The notes: generated from the letters alone by a model not told the origin. DNA of 35,979 bases from Acidimicrobiaceae bacterium (GCA_002694825.1 NZNH01000080.1:13529-49507), one strand, 5' to 3'; counted from the first letter of the stretch, positions 15,921 through 23,236 are shown. A program made the numbers and translations.

Positions 15921-15949
15921 AACAGCCGGACCCTGCTGGCCCGGCTGTT
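15921..15949 (-). terminator. Hairpin between cytochrome c and pgi genes
   Basis: AACAGCCGG (15921-15929) pairs perfectly with CCGGCTGTT (15941-15949) around an 11-nt loop, and the stem extends with a one-base bulge. It lies 30 bp after the minus-strand cytochrome c stop and before pgi. Probably a terminator or processing hairpin; a U-run is missing. Confidence 0.45.
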
Positions 15950-15978
15950 CGAGGTTCTGTGGTAGGTGGGGGAGCGGG

Positions 15979-16827
15979 TTACTCCGAGGCGAGTTCGCCG
16001 TACTCCTCGTCGACCTTGACGCGGGCGGCGTCGACCCAGCCCTGGATCTCCGGCAGCGTGGCGCCTTCGAAGGTCATGACGCCCTCTTCCTCCATCAGGT
16101 GGTAGAGCTCATCGAGCACGTGGAGCTCCCGCTCGTCGCCTTCCGGCGTGATCTGGTCGGCGCCGAACGCGTGGCGGACGTGGTAGACGACCGCCACCAA
16201 CTGCTCGGGCGAGAGGTTGCCAAAGCCGGCCATCTGGCCGTACGAGCCGGGGGCGTGGGCGCCACCGGGGCGATCGGGGTCGCCGTAGACGAGGAGGCCC
16301 TCGGCCTGTGAACCGGCGGTGCCGTTGGCGACCCAGTGCAGGTGGCCAGCGAGGCCGTCGTACGAGGCGCCGGAAGCGAGCGAGGGGAAAGTGAGCAGGA
16401 CCTCGCCGCCGTTGAGCTGGCGTCCGGAGCCGCCACCGCCACCGCCACCATGGCAGCCGGCGCACTGGCCGCTGTAGATCTCGGCCCCTTCGTAGGCGAG
16501 ACCCTCGGGAGCGGCGGGCGGGTTCTCGAGGTAGCCCACGTAGAAGATCGCCCAGAAGGGAAGGAAGACCAGGACCGGAACGATCCAGACCGGGACCTTC
16601 TTGCGGGTCTCAGCGGCCTCGACATAGGGGGCGGCAGGCTCGGGAGCAGCAGGCTCCTCGGGAACGGCCGGGGCCGGAGCAGCCGTCGTGGCCGGAACCG
16701 GAGCGGCGTCGGCCGCCGACTCGCTGCTCGGCGCAGCGCTCTCGCCGGCGTCGGGTGGGGCCTGCCCGCTGAGGCGGGCACGGGCCTCGGCGGCCTTCTT
16801 CAGGAGGTGCTCGGGTACTTCGGTCAC
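15979..16827 (-). CDS. Membrane-anchored monohaem cytochrome c
   Basis: 282 residues from GTG 16827, with Shine-Dalgarno GGAG at 16835-16838. Residues 1-75 are a cytoplasmic-looking Ala/Pro/Glu-rich tail starting [20 protein letters not shown]. One transmembrane helix (about 78-98) follows, then an extracytoplasmic class I cytochrome c domain: haem motif CAGCH at 122-126 followed by a run of seven glycines, and a likely axial Met in [15 protein letters not shown]. It shares its N-terminal motif with the subunit IV-like protein at 18852. Divergent from the bc/b6f-like cluster, it probably carries electrons out of that complex towards a terminal oxidase. A longer frame to 17085 is open, but has no similarity and crosses the promoter. 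Confidence 0.85.
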   Translation of the reverse strand: MTEVPEHLLKKAAEARARLSGQAPPDAGESAAPSSESAADAAPVPATTAAPAPAVPEEPAAPEPAAPYVEAAETRKKVPVWIVPVLVFLPFWAIFYVGYLENPPAAPEGLAYEGAEIYSGQCAGCHGGGGGGGSGRQLNGGEVLLTFPSLASGASYDGLAGHLHWVANGTAGSQAEGLLVYGDPDRPGGAHAPGSYGQMAGFGNLSPEQLVAVVYHVRHAFGADQITPEGDERELHVLDELYHLMEEEGVMTFEGATLPEIQGWVDAARVKVDEEYGELASE

Positions 16828-16908
16828 CGTTGGTCTCCGGCGGATCGATCGGACAGCGGAATGGCGAGTGGTACGGCGGACGCAGGATTGCGCCAACCAC
16901 GCCCCGTG

Positions 16909-16914
16909 AGGATA
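16909..16914 (-). promoter_or_regulatory. Possible -10 box for the divergent cytochrome c gene
   Basis: Read on the minus strand this is TATCCT, fitting TANNNT. It would start transcription near 16902 and leave a leader of about 75 nt before GTG 16827. No convincing -35 box is seen. Confidence 0.35.
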
Positions 16915-16986
16915 GGGGCAGTGTCGCACGTCCGAACAAGCTGAAGCAGAATCCTTCCCCCGAATTTCTGACAATCGCGTATCCCC

Positions 16987-17018
16987 CGATTTTCCCCAGC
17001 CCCGGATGGGGGGAATCG
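16987..17018 (+). repeat. Stem-loop in the divergent region
   Basis: CGATTTTCCCC (16987-16997) can pair with GGGGGGAATCG (17008-17018), nine Watson-Crick and two G-U pairs as RNA, with a 10-nt loop. It lies upstream of the plus-strand promoter box, so it may be a DNA-level element or a transcript end; function unknown. Confidence 0.4.
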
Positions 17019-17072
17019 AAAGGCACCGTGATAAACCAGGGGACCAATCCGGGGGGCGTTGCTCTTCCGGTT

Positions 17073-17078
17073 TAGACT
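17073..17078 (+). promoter_or_regulatory. Putative -10 box for the respiratory operon
   Basis: TAGACT would place a start site near 17084-17086, directly before the palindrome, giving a leader of about 47 nt to GTG 17133. No -35 element is evident. Nearby ATG 17084 only opens a six-codon frame. Confidence 0.45.
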
Positions 17079-17086
17079 TGTGCATG

Positions 17087-17107
17087 GTTTCACGAAGTTC
17101 GTGAAAC
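17087..17107. promoter_or_regulatory. Perfect 10+10 bp palindrome, operator candidate
   Basis: GTTTCACGAA and TTCGTGAAAC flank a single central G with no mismatch. It sits just after the predicted start of transcription of the bc/b6f-like operon, an ideal place for a repressor to act. It is not a Rex site: the half-sites TTCAC/GTGAA point the opposite way and are 7 bp apart. The regulator is unknown. Confidence 0.6.
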
Positions 17108-17132
17108 GCGTCCGTTCTCCAGGAGTCGCAGC

Positions 17133-17582
17133 GTGGTCGCTTTCGTGTCGTCGATCATCGTCACCGCCTTGATCGTTGGCGGAATCCTCGCCTACCAGAA
17201 GCGCCGTCCCGCCGACCAGGCCGTGACCTGGGGCGAGGCGATGCTCGGCTCGATGATCGTCTTTTTCTTGATGTTCTGGGTCTACGGCGTCGTGCCGCAC
17301 CAGTTCCTGACCTGGGCCGACAATGAGCTCAACTGGCGCTCCGACAAGATCCTCTTCGGTCCCTTCGATCTGCTCAAGTCGCAGCAGGATGGTGGCTGGT
17401 CGCCGATTCGTGTCAACTACGTCGTCTTGCGCGACCTCATCGCCGTCGGCATCTACGTCGTTGCGCTCGCTGGCAACATCTGGATGTGGGCCGCCTGGCA
17501 AAAGCGCGGCGAGAAGCAGAACGCCGAGAAGACCCCCGAACGCTCGACCTTCGGCCGCCCACTCGTGAAGGAAGGTGCCTGA
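17133..17582 (+). CDS. Three-helix membrane protein of unknown function, first gene of the bc/b6f-like operon
   Basis: 149 residues, GTG start with Shine-Dalgarno AGGAG at 17121-17125. Predicted transmembrane helices are about 3-21, 39-58 and 97-121, the second running into FWVYGVVPHQFLTWADNEL, which carries a single notable His, and the third ending NIWMWAAWQKRGEKQ. The loop of 60-95 is polar. I do not recognise a family from the sequence. Its stop is 4 nt before the ferredoxin start, and it leads an operon for quinol oxidation, so it may be an extra subunit or assembly factor of that complex, perhaps docking the ferredoxin. Confidence 0.8.
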   Translation: MVAFVSSIIVTALIVGGILAYQKRRPADQAVTWGEAMLGSMIVFFLMFWVYGVVPHQFLTWADNELNWRSDKILFGPFDLLKSQQDGGWSPIRVNYVVLRDLIAVGIYVVALAGNIWMWAAWQKRGEKQNAEKTPERSTFGRPLVKEGA

Positions 17583-17586
17583 CTTC

Positions 17587-18003
17587 ATGGCGACCACCGA
17601 CGCGAATCCGCCGCTTCCCGAGTTCCGCGACGACTACATCCTCCAGCAGGTCGACGCCGCCTGGCTCACCGCCCAGGTCAAGCCGAAGCAGTTCATCCAC
17701 ATCGACCAGTCCGAGTGCATCATGTGCGAAGGCTGCGTCGACATCTGCCCGTGGAAGTGCATCCACATGGTGCGTCCCGACGCGATCGACGAAGCGATCG
17801 GCACAGAACTCCCGGGCAGCGACCCCAACGACAATGTGATCTTCACCATCGACGACGACGTGTGCACCCGGTGCGCGCTCTGCGTCGACCGGTGCCCCAC
17901 TGGTGTGATCATCCTCGGCAAGATCGGCGACCCGCCGGCCGACGGTGATGCCCACCAGCGAACGAATACCCACGGTTACGGATACGGCATGCGCCTCGGC
18001 TGA
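17587..18003 (+). CDS. 2x[4Fe-4S] ferredoxin in the bc/b6f-like operon
   Basis: 138 residues from ATG 17587; an in-frame GTG at 17575 would overlap the previous gene and add four residues. Two CxxCxxCxxxC motifs are present: Cys44, 47, 50, 54 in [12 protein letters not shown] and Cys93, 96, 99, 103 in [12 protein letters not shown], with a 38-residue spacer rather than the short linker of simple bacterial ferredoxins. There is no signal peptide, so it acts on the cytoplasmic side. Encoded directly before cytochrome b, it could pass electrons to or from the quinone pool via the complex. That role is inferred from position only; a free ferredoxin is the alternative. Confidence 0.88.
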   Translation: MATTDANPPLPEFRDDYILQQVDAAWLTAQVKPKQFIHIDQSECIMCEGCVDICPWKCIHMVRPDAIDEAIGTELPGSDPNDNVIFTIDDDVCTRCALCVDRCPTGVIILGKIGDPPADGDAHQRTNTHGYGYGMRLG

Positions 18004-18035
18004 CGCCGGAGTGCCCTGACACGAAACAAAGATCT

Positions 18036-18830
18036 ATGGCGAACTCAGACGAAGACGTGAAGAAGCCCCTGCCGCAACGACTGCAGGACCAAGCAACCCA
18101 GCTCGTCGACGCGACCCAGTCCTCCCAGGCCTGGAACTCGATCTTCCGACCTGGCTCAATCTTCCGGAAGGGCTACACCGACAGCCCTCGAAACCGGTCC
18201 TACGTGATCATGAACTCGGTGCTGTACCACCTGCACCCGGTGAAGGTGAAGCGTCACGCCGTCAAGGTCAGCTACACGCTGTGCCTCGGCGGTCTGTCCT
18301 TCTTCCTGTTCATCTTGCTGACGGTCACCGGCATCTTCTTGATGTTCTTCTACCGGCCGACCGCCGCAGCGGCCTGGGACGACATCTACACGCTGCAGAA
18401 CAGCGTGACCTTCGGCCTGTTAGTCAGGAACATGCACCGATGGGCGGCCCACTTGATGGTGCTCACGGTGTTCCTCCACATGGCCCGCGTCTTCTACCAC
18501 GGTGCATACAAGCCGCCCCGTGAGTTCAACTGGGTGATCGGCGTCAACCTCTTGCAGTTCACCCTGCTGCTCTCGTTCACCGGCTACCTCCTGCCCTGGG
18601 ACCAGCTGGCCCTCTGGGCGGTGACGGTGGGTACCAACATGATGGGGTACACGCCGGTGTTCGGTGAACAAGTCCGGTTCGTGCTGCTCGGCGGCGTGGA
18701 GATCGGCACTGACACGCTGCTCCGATGGTACGTGTTGCACGTCTTGCTCCTGCCGTTCGTGCTCGTCATCTTCATGGCGATCCACTTCTGGCGAGTGCGC
18801 AAGGACGGCGGCATCTCGGGTCCGCTCTAA
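18036..18830 (+). CDS. petB: Cytochrome b6-type subunit of a quinol:cytochrome c oxidoreductase
   Basis: 264 residues: an ~75-residue polar N-terminus, then the four-helix cytochrome b N-terminal half, ending in the b6-like IRKxGISGPL-type tail ([12 protein letters not shown]). Haem ligands are His134 and His148 in the second helix and His235 and His250 in the fourth. The 15-residue step of the second pair is the b6 spacing, one longer than in mitochondrial-type cytochrome b. Cys83 in YTLCLGGL aligns with the cysteine that binds haem c_n covalently in b6f and Bacillus-type complexes. The quinol-site motif [10 protein letters not shown] is intact. Its C-terminal half is encoded separately by the next gene. 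qcrB is an equally valid name. Confidence 0.93.
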   Translation: MANSDEDVKKPLPQRLQDQATQLVDATQSSQAWNSIFRPGSIFRKGYTDSPRNRSYVIMNSVLYHLHPVKVKRHAVKVSYTLCLGGLSFFLFILLTVTGIFLMFFYRPTAAAAWDDIYTLQNSVTFGLLVRNMHRWAAHLMVLTVFLHMARVFYHGAYKPPREFNWVIGVNLLQFTLLLSFTGYLLPWDQLALWAVTVGTNMMGYTPVFGEQVRFVLLGGVEIGTDTLLRWYVLHVLLLPFVLVIFMAIHFWRVRKDGGISGPL

Positions 18831-18851
18831 GGCAAGAAGGAGAAGAAGGAC

Positions 18852-19643
18852 ATGACCGAAGTCCCCGAACACCTCCGCAAGCGGGCCGAAGAGGCCCGAG
18901 CCAAGGCCGCTGCGGCCAAGGCTGCCGCCGACGCCCCGGCCAAGGCCCCCGCCGAGGAACTCAGCGCCGAACAGCAAGAGGCTGCGTCAAAGATCCCGGC
19001 GCACCTGCTCGAGCGCTCCAAGGCCGCCAAGGCCAAGGCCGCCGGCGGCGATGCCGGCGGTGCCGCCACCGGAACCGCCGTCGCCACGGCTCCCACCGCT
19101 GCCGCCCCTGCGGCGGCGTCGGGTGCTCCAGTGCCGACCGGGCCCGGCGGGCACACCCAGCGCCTGCTCACCGTCGTGAAGTCGGGCTCGATCCAGGACG
19201 TCAAGGCCGTCCCGCAGGACAAGGTCCACACCTGGCCTCACCTGCTCGTGGTCGAGTTCGGCGCTGCGCTCTTTGCGCTTGCATTCACCTTGATCTTCTC
19301 GATCTTCGTGAACGCGCCGCTGCTGGAGCTCGCCAACTTCAACGAGACGCCGAACCCATCGAAGGCCCCGTGGTACTTCCTTGGCCTGCAGGAACTCCTC
19401 ACGGTGTTCCACCCGATGGTGGCCGGTGTGACCATCCCGGGCATCGGCCTGTTCTTCTTGATGTTCATTCCTTACATCGACCGAAACCCGTCGGCGAAGC
19501 CCGAGGATCGCAAGTTCGCGGTTTCGTTGATGACCGTCCACCTCATGTTCTGGGCCGTGCTGACCATGATCGGCTCATTCTTCCGAGGTCCCGGATTCAA
19601 CTTCGTCTTCCCATGGGAAGCCGGCTTGTTCTTCGAGCTGTAA
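18852..19643 (+). CDS. petD: Cytochrome b C-terminal (subunit IV-like) protein with a repetitive N-terminal tail
   Basis: 263 residues with Shine-Dalgarno GGAG in a purine-rich leader. Residues 1-100 are an Ala/Lys-rich tail holding two versions of a P-[EA]-H-L motif: MTEVPEHLRKRAEEARAKAA and KIPAHLLERSKAAKAKAAG. The subunit IV domain follows with about three helices (about 133-153, 187-206, 222-245). The Qo-site motif, PEWY in most complexes, appears as NPSKAPWYFLGLQEL (Trp174, Tyr175), so the glutamate is missing. With the upstream gene it makes a split cytochrome b. Haem ligands are all in the partner. Function is clear from position and sequence; the tail is unexplained. Confidence 0.9.
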   Translation: MTEVPEHLRKRAEEARAKAAAAKAAADAPAKAPAEELSAEQQEAASKIPAHLLERSKAAKAKAAGGDAGGAATGTAVATAPTAAAPAAASGAPVPTGPGGHTQRLLTVVKSGSIQDVKAVPQDKVHTWPHLLVVEFGAALFALAFTLIFSIFVNAPLLELANFNETPNPSKAPWYFLGLQELLTVFHPMVAGVTIPGIGLFFLMFIPYIDRNPSAKPEDRKFAVSLMTVHLMFWAVLTMIGSFFRGPGFNFVFPWEAGLFFEL

Positions 19644-19661
19644 GGCGAGGAGGAAACACCA

Positions 19662-20543
19662 ATGCTCATTGCAGCCATCGTCGTCATTGCCGTGCTGGCC
19701 GCCGTCGCCGTGTTCTCTGCGCTGAAGAGTCGCGATGCCGATGGAGCCGTCGGCATCCTCTCTCGAGAGACCAAGTCACGCGACCGTGAATCGACCGTCC
19801 TCGGCGACGAGGACGCCCTCACGGGAAAGCAGGTTGAGCGGGCCCAGGTCCTCGAGCGCAAGGCCGCCAGCAAGGAGCTCGTCCTCGCTGCCCGCGAGAG
19901 CGCGCCGCCGGCCCCCTATGTGCCGCCGGATCCCGAGGTCATTGGCGTCTCGCGTCGTCAGTTCTTCAACCGCACCATCATCCTCATGATGCAGATCGGT
20001 CTCGGCGGCTTCGGCCTCGCGTCGATCGCCTTCCTGTGGCCCCAGCTCGGCGGCGGCTTCGGCTCGGCCATCCGAGTCGGCCTCGTGAGCGACGTGCTCA
20101 GCGAGATTCGAGGCGCCAACGGCTTCCTGTACCGGGCGGAAGGCCGCATGTGGATCACCGAATACCCGAACGGTGCGGTCGAGAAGGCCCGTGCCGCCTA
20201 CTCGGCGAACGAACTCACCGGTATGGAAGCCGGTCTCGCGCTGGGACTCGACGGTGGTGTGATCGCCCTTTACCAGAAGTGCCCGCACCTCGGTTGCCGC
20301 GTGCCCGAGTGCGTCACCTCCCAGTGGTTCGAGTGCCCCTGCCACGGTTCCCAGTACAACCGTGTCGGTGAAAAGCGTGGTGGCCCGGCCCCACGTGGCA
20401 TGGATCGTTTCGCCATGAGCGTCTCGGCCGACGGTGTTCTCACCGTCGACACCGGCACGATCATCCAGGGCCCACCGATCGGCACGAACACCACCGGGCA
20501 GGAGGCCGAAGGCCCCAACTGCATCGGTCAGTCGTCGCACTAG
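19662..20543 (+). CDS. qcrA: Rieske [2Fe-2S] iron-sulfur subunit
   Basis: 293 residues with Shine-Dalgarno GAGGAGG about 10 nt before ATG. It transfers electrons from quinol at the Qo site to cytochrome c. An N-terminal helix (1-20) and a charged segment precede a second helix with a twin-arginine pattern (Arg98-Arg99 in VSRRQFFNRTIILMM), typical of Tat-dependent Rieske insertion. Cluster ligands are Cys207 and His209 in CPHLGC and Cys225 and His228 in CPCHGS; Cys212 and Cys227 are the expected disulfide. An extra Cys217 and a long C-terminal tail ending in NCIGQSSH are unusual. Third core subunit of the complex with the two cytochrome b halves. Confidence 0.95.
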   Translation: MLIAAIVVIAVLAAVAVFSALKSRDADGAVGILSRETKSRDRESTVLGDEDALTGKQVERAQVLERKAASKELVLAARESAPPAPYVPPDPEVIGVSRRQFFNRTIILMMQIGLGGFGLASIAFLWPQLGGGFGSAIRVGLVSDVLSEIRGANGFLYRAEGRMWITEYPNGAVEKARAAYSANELTGMEAGLALGLDGGVIALYQKCPHLGCRVPECVTSQWFECPCHGSQYNRVGEKRGGPAPRGMDRFAMSVSADGVLTVDTGTIIQGPPIGTNTTGQEAEGPNCIGQSSH

Positions 20544-20549
20544 GCCCGG

Positions 20550-20555
20550 TAGCCT
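20550..20555 (+). promoter_or_regulatory. Possible internal promoter box before the dihaem cytochrome c gene
   Basis: TAGCCT follows the Rieske stop codon by 6 bp in the longest intergenic gap (57 bp) of the operon. It would give a leader of about 40 nt. A small GAGA-GT-TCTC stem lies between. Weak evidence. Confidence 0.25.
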
Positions 20556-20600
20556 CCGTCCGTTCCCATCTCAGAGAGTTCTCGACCACCCGACACTCGC

Positions 20601-22094
20601 ATGTTGCTCGCCGCCTCCACACAACGAACCATCGGACTCGTCATCTTGGCGATCGTCTTCCTCGGTGGGATCGTCTACATCTACTTCAACATCCGATCGG
20701 CTCGCGACGAAGTCGGCTCGGAGATCGAGCTCGCCTCGAACCGCAAGCCGTACCTCTCCGACGAGGATCTCGAGGGCAAGAAGCTCGATCTTGCGCTCGG
20801 CTCGAGCCTGGTGCTGCTGACGATCGTGGCCATCACCTTGCCGCTCTACTGGCTCGGTGAGCCGGGCCGTCACGAAGGCCGCGATCTCGACACGTGGCGG
20901 ATCGCCACCAACCGTGGCGAGGAGATCTATCTCGAGGGTGCCCAGTGCGTGAACTGTCACGGCCCTGAGGGCGCCGGTGGTGTCGTCAACACCGCCATCA
21001 CCTCGTCGTCGGGCGAGTTCGTGGCCCAGGTGAACTGGAAGGCTCCGGCTCTCAACACGCTGATGTCCCGCCACACCGAGGACGAGGTTCTCCACGTGCT
21101 CAACTACGGCCGAAACGGTGTCATGCCGGCCTGGGGTGGCGGTGGCGGCGGTCCGCTCACCGACCAGCAGCTCGAAGAGATCATCTTCTACCTCCGCAGC
21201 GTGCAGATCTCCGAGGACGAGATCCGCTCGCAGGTCGACAGCGGGGTCGAGGCCGGTGCCAAAGCGCTGATCCTCGAAACCAGCGATGAGGCGTGGGCAG
21301 TCGAGGTCCGGGCTGCGGAAGCCGCCCAGGCCGACGCCGCCATGGCCGTTCGGCTGCTCGGTCGAGCCGACTTCGACTTTGAGTGCTCCGACGACATCAG
21401 CGAATGCCTCACCCTCGACGCCGCCAACGCCCGCCTCACCGCAGCCAACGAGGCGGCGGTCGAGCCGCTCGATGCGGCTGTAGCGACCTGGTTCGATCAG
21501 GTCTCGGCGGCGAAGATGGCGGCCGATGCCCTTGCGATCGAGGCCGACCCGTCGCTCGCCGATGAAGGTAATGAGGATGACCTCCGAGCCGCTGCGCTCG
21601 AAATCCTCTCGACCCCCGGTGCGTTCGAGGGCCAGGAGGCGTACCTCCAGTGGGGCGAGATCCTCTTCAGCAACACGGCGGCCGCCGGCACCTATAGCTG
21701 TGCCCGCTGCCACACCTATGGCTGGAGCTTCGACGGCGCATCCGACTATGTGCTCGAGGAGAACGGCCGCGACGGCCCGATTCCCGAGCTCGCCGACGGG
21801 TACGTCACCGCTGGAGGCTTCTTCGGCCCCAACCTGACCGGTGGCTCGACCCTCTCGCAGTTCGAAACCGCCATCGGCCAGTCGGCCTTCATCACCCGTG
21901 GCCAGGCCATCGGTCAGACCTACGGCCGTGGAGGTTCGGGCGGCAACGGCCAGATGCCCGGCTTCGGCGCATTGACGGAAGCCAATCCGGTAGGCCCGGG
22001 TATGGGCCCCGGCTCCGGCATCGTCTTCGAGTACCCGGCCCTGCTTACTGATGAGCAGATCGATGCCATCGTGGCGTTTGAGAGGACTCTCTGA
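20601..22094 (+). CDS. Membrane-bound dihaem cytochrome c
   Basis: 497 residues. Two N-terminal helices (about 10-31 and 64-84) anchor a large domain outside the membrane. The first class I cytochrome domain has CVNCH (Cys116, Cys119, His120) and likely axial Met in NGVMPAWG followed by six glycines. A ~130-residue Ala/Glu-rich helical segment (about 205-340) with a CSDDISEC cysteine pair intervenes. The second domain has CARCH (Cys367, Cys370, His371) and Met in NGQMPGFG. It probably replaces cytochrome c1/QcrC as the electron acceptor from the Rieske protein. The ATG at 20601 lacks a clear Shine-Dalgarno. Stop overlaps the next start (TGATG). Confidence 0.88.
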   Translation: MLLAASTQRTIGLVILAIVFLGGIVYIYFNIRSARDEVGSEIELASNRKPYLSDEDLEGKKLDLALGSSLVLLTIVAITLPLYWLGEPGRHEGRDLDTWRIATNRGEEIYLEGAQCVNCHGPEGAGGVVNTAITSSSGEFVAQVNWKAPALNTLMSRHTEDEVLHVLNYGRNGVMPAWGGGGGGPLTDQQLEEIIFYLRSVQISEDEIRSQVDSGVEAGAKALILETSDEAWAVEVRAAEAAQADAAMAVRLLGRADFDFECSDDISECLTLDAANARLTAANEAAVEPLDAAVATWFDQVSAAKMAADALAIEADPSLADEGNEDDLRAAALEILSTPGAFEGQEAYLQWGEILFSNTAAAGTYSCARCHTYGWSFDGASDYVLEENGRDGPIPELADGYVTAGGFFGPNLTGGSTLSQFETAIGQSAFITRGQAIGQTYGRGGSGGNGQMPGFGALTEANPVGPGMGPGSGIVFEYPALLTDEQIDAIVAFERTL

Positions 22095-23233
22095 TGGAAA
22101 TGGTCGAACTGATTGGCGTCCTCGACTGGATCGACGGGCTCGAGTGGGATCCCCATGTCCGCGGCTTCCTTGCGGTCTTCGCAGGCTTCTGTGTCTGGAT
22201 GGGCTCCATCTGGATCATCGTGTCCAGCAACAGCGGTGTCCGCCTCGGCACCCTGCTGTCTCTGGCGGGCCTCTTCGCGTGGTTGACCATCATGGGTTCG
22301 ATCTGGTGGCTCTACGGCATCGGTTGGGCCGGCGATGCGCCGACCTGGGAAGAAGTCGAGATCGTCGAGGGCACCGACGCGGAAGGGCACCTGACCTTCG
22401 CCGCGCTCGACGAGGCCAACTTGCTTCGCACCGAGTCCCTGTCGTCGGCGCATGAGGCCGTCGTTGCGGCCGCCGAGGCGGCCGAGGCCGAGTTCGGCGC
22501 CGACTGGCGGACCATGGGTTCGGCCGGTCTCAGCAATGATGCCGTCGAACGCCTCGTCGAGATCCAGATTGCCGACGCGGAATTCGGCGTCGTCGTCGCC
22601 GAGCGTCTCACGCCCGACCAGGTCGAGGGCCTGTCGCTCGCCGAGATCGACGCACTCGTCGCCGCCGAGCAGCGCCGCAACGAGGCGACGACGTGGTCCG
22701 AACTTGCGGCAGTCGCCCCTGGTCTGATCGATCCGGACAACGCCAACCTCGGAGGCTGGACACTCCTGTCCACCGCCGAAGCGGGGGAGGCGCAAGCCTC
22801 GGCCATCGCCATGCTGCTCGAGTCCGACGACTTCTCCTTTGCCGACCAGAGCCAGTTCAAGCTCCTTGACGCCTACACCATCGGCGGCAAGGACGGTCTG
22901 CCCGATGACCCGAACGTCCTCGACCGGGTCTGGACCAGGATCCGCCAGACCGCGCAGATCACCCATCCGACCCGCTACGGCGTCATCCAGGTGCAACAGG
23001 TCACGGAGGAGTCGTTGACCAACCTGCCGGGCACCGCGCCGCAGATCCCGGTCGTCGACGAGGACGAGCCGATCGTCTCGGTCGTGATGGTCCGCAACCT
23101 CGGCAACCTGCGTCAGGTGCCGGCGTTCTTCACCATCGGTTCGCTGCTCATCTTCTTGTCGCTGTGTTACATGCTCCACGAACGCGACAAGCTCGTCATG
23201 GCCCGGCGAGCTGAGTTCGAAAAGGCGGCGTAA
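22094..23233 (+). CDS. Membrane protein of unknown function between the cytochrome and nuo genes
   Basis: 379 residues, start overlapping the cytochrome stop by one base. Two N-terminal helices (about 24-44 and 51-74, the second ending IMGSIWWLYGIGW) are followed by a ~265-residue hydrophilic, acidic, Ala/Glu-rich domain with probable coiled-coil parts, and a C-terminal helix (about 343-362, ending LCYMLHERDKL). No haem or metal motif is present and I do not recognise a family. The layout resembles the upstream cytochrome: paired helices and a large soluble domain. Position suggests an accessory subunit linking the bc/b6f-like complex to complex I or oxidase; this is inference. It ends 3 nt before nuoA. 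Confidence 0.8.
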   Translation: MEMVELIGVLDWIDGLEWDPHVRGFLAVFAGFCVWMGSIWIIVSSNSGVRLGTLLSLAGLFAWLTIMGSIWWLYGIGWAGDAPTWEEVEIVEGTDAEGHLTFAALDEANLLRTESLSSAHEAVVAAAEAAEAEFGADWRTMGSAGLSNDAVERLVEIQIADAEFGVVVAERLTPDQVEGLSLAEIDALVAAEQRRNEATTWSELAAVAPGLIDPDNANLGGWTLLSTAEAGEAQASAIAMLLESDDFSFADQSQFKLLDAYTIGGKDGLPDDPNVLDRVWTRIRQTAQITHPTRYGVIQVQQVTEESLTNLPGTAPQIPVVDEDEPIVSVVMVRNLGNLRQVPAFFTIGSLLIFLSLCYMLHERDKLVMARRAEFEKAA

Positions 23234-23236
23234 CGC

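Larger units (their letters stand above)
16828..17132. other. 305-bp divergent regulatory region
   Basis: No gene is seen here. It separates the minus-strand cytochrome c gene from the plus-strand respiratory operon. From left to right it holds the Shine-Dalgarno and likely -10 box of the cytochrome c gene, a C/G-rich patch with a wobble-paired hairpin (16987-17018), a plus-strand TANNNT box (17073) and a perfect palindrome (17087-17107). The less GC-rich stretch 16930-17050 differs from the coding background. Confidence 0.7.

Noticed and set aside
16828-17085. Upstream extension of the cytochrome c frame to 17085 (-)
   Set aside because: The added 86 residues have no similarity or membrane topology, cross the divergent promoter region, and the GTG at 16827 has a good Shine-Dalgarno and matches the MTEVPEHL start of the gene at 18852.
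17084-17104. ATG mini-frame of six codons (MVSRSS) before the operon
   Set aside because: It consists almost entirely of the palindrome and has no ribosome site; more likely the start region of the transcript than a leader peptide.
17087-17107. The operon palindrome as a Rex operator
   Set aside because: Rex sites read TTGTGAA-N4-TTCACAA; here the half-sites are in the opposite orientation (TTCAC-N7-GTGAA).
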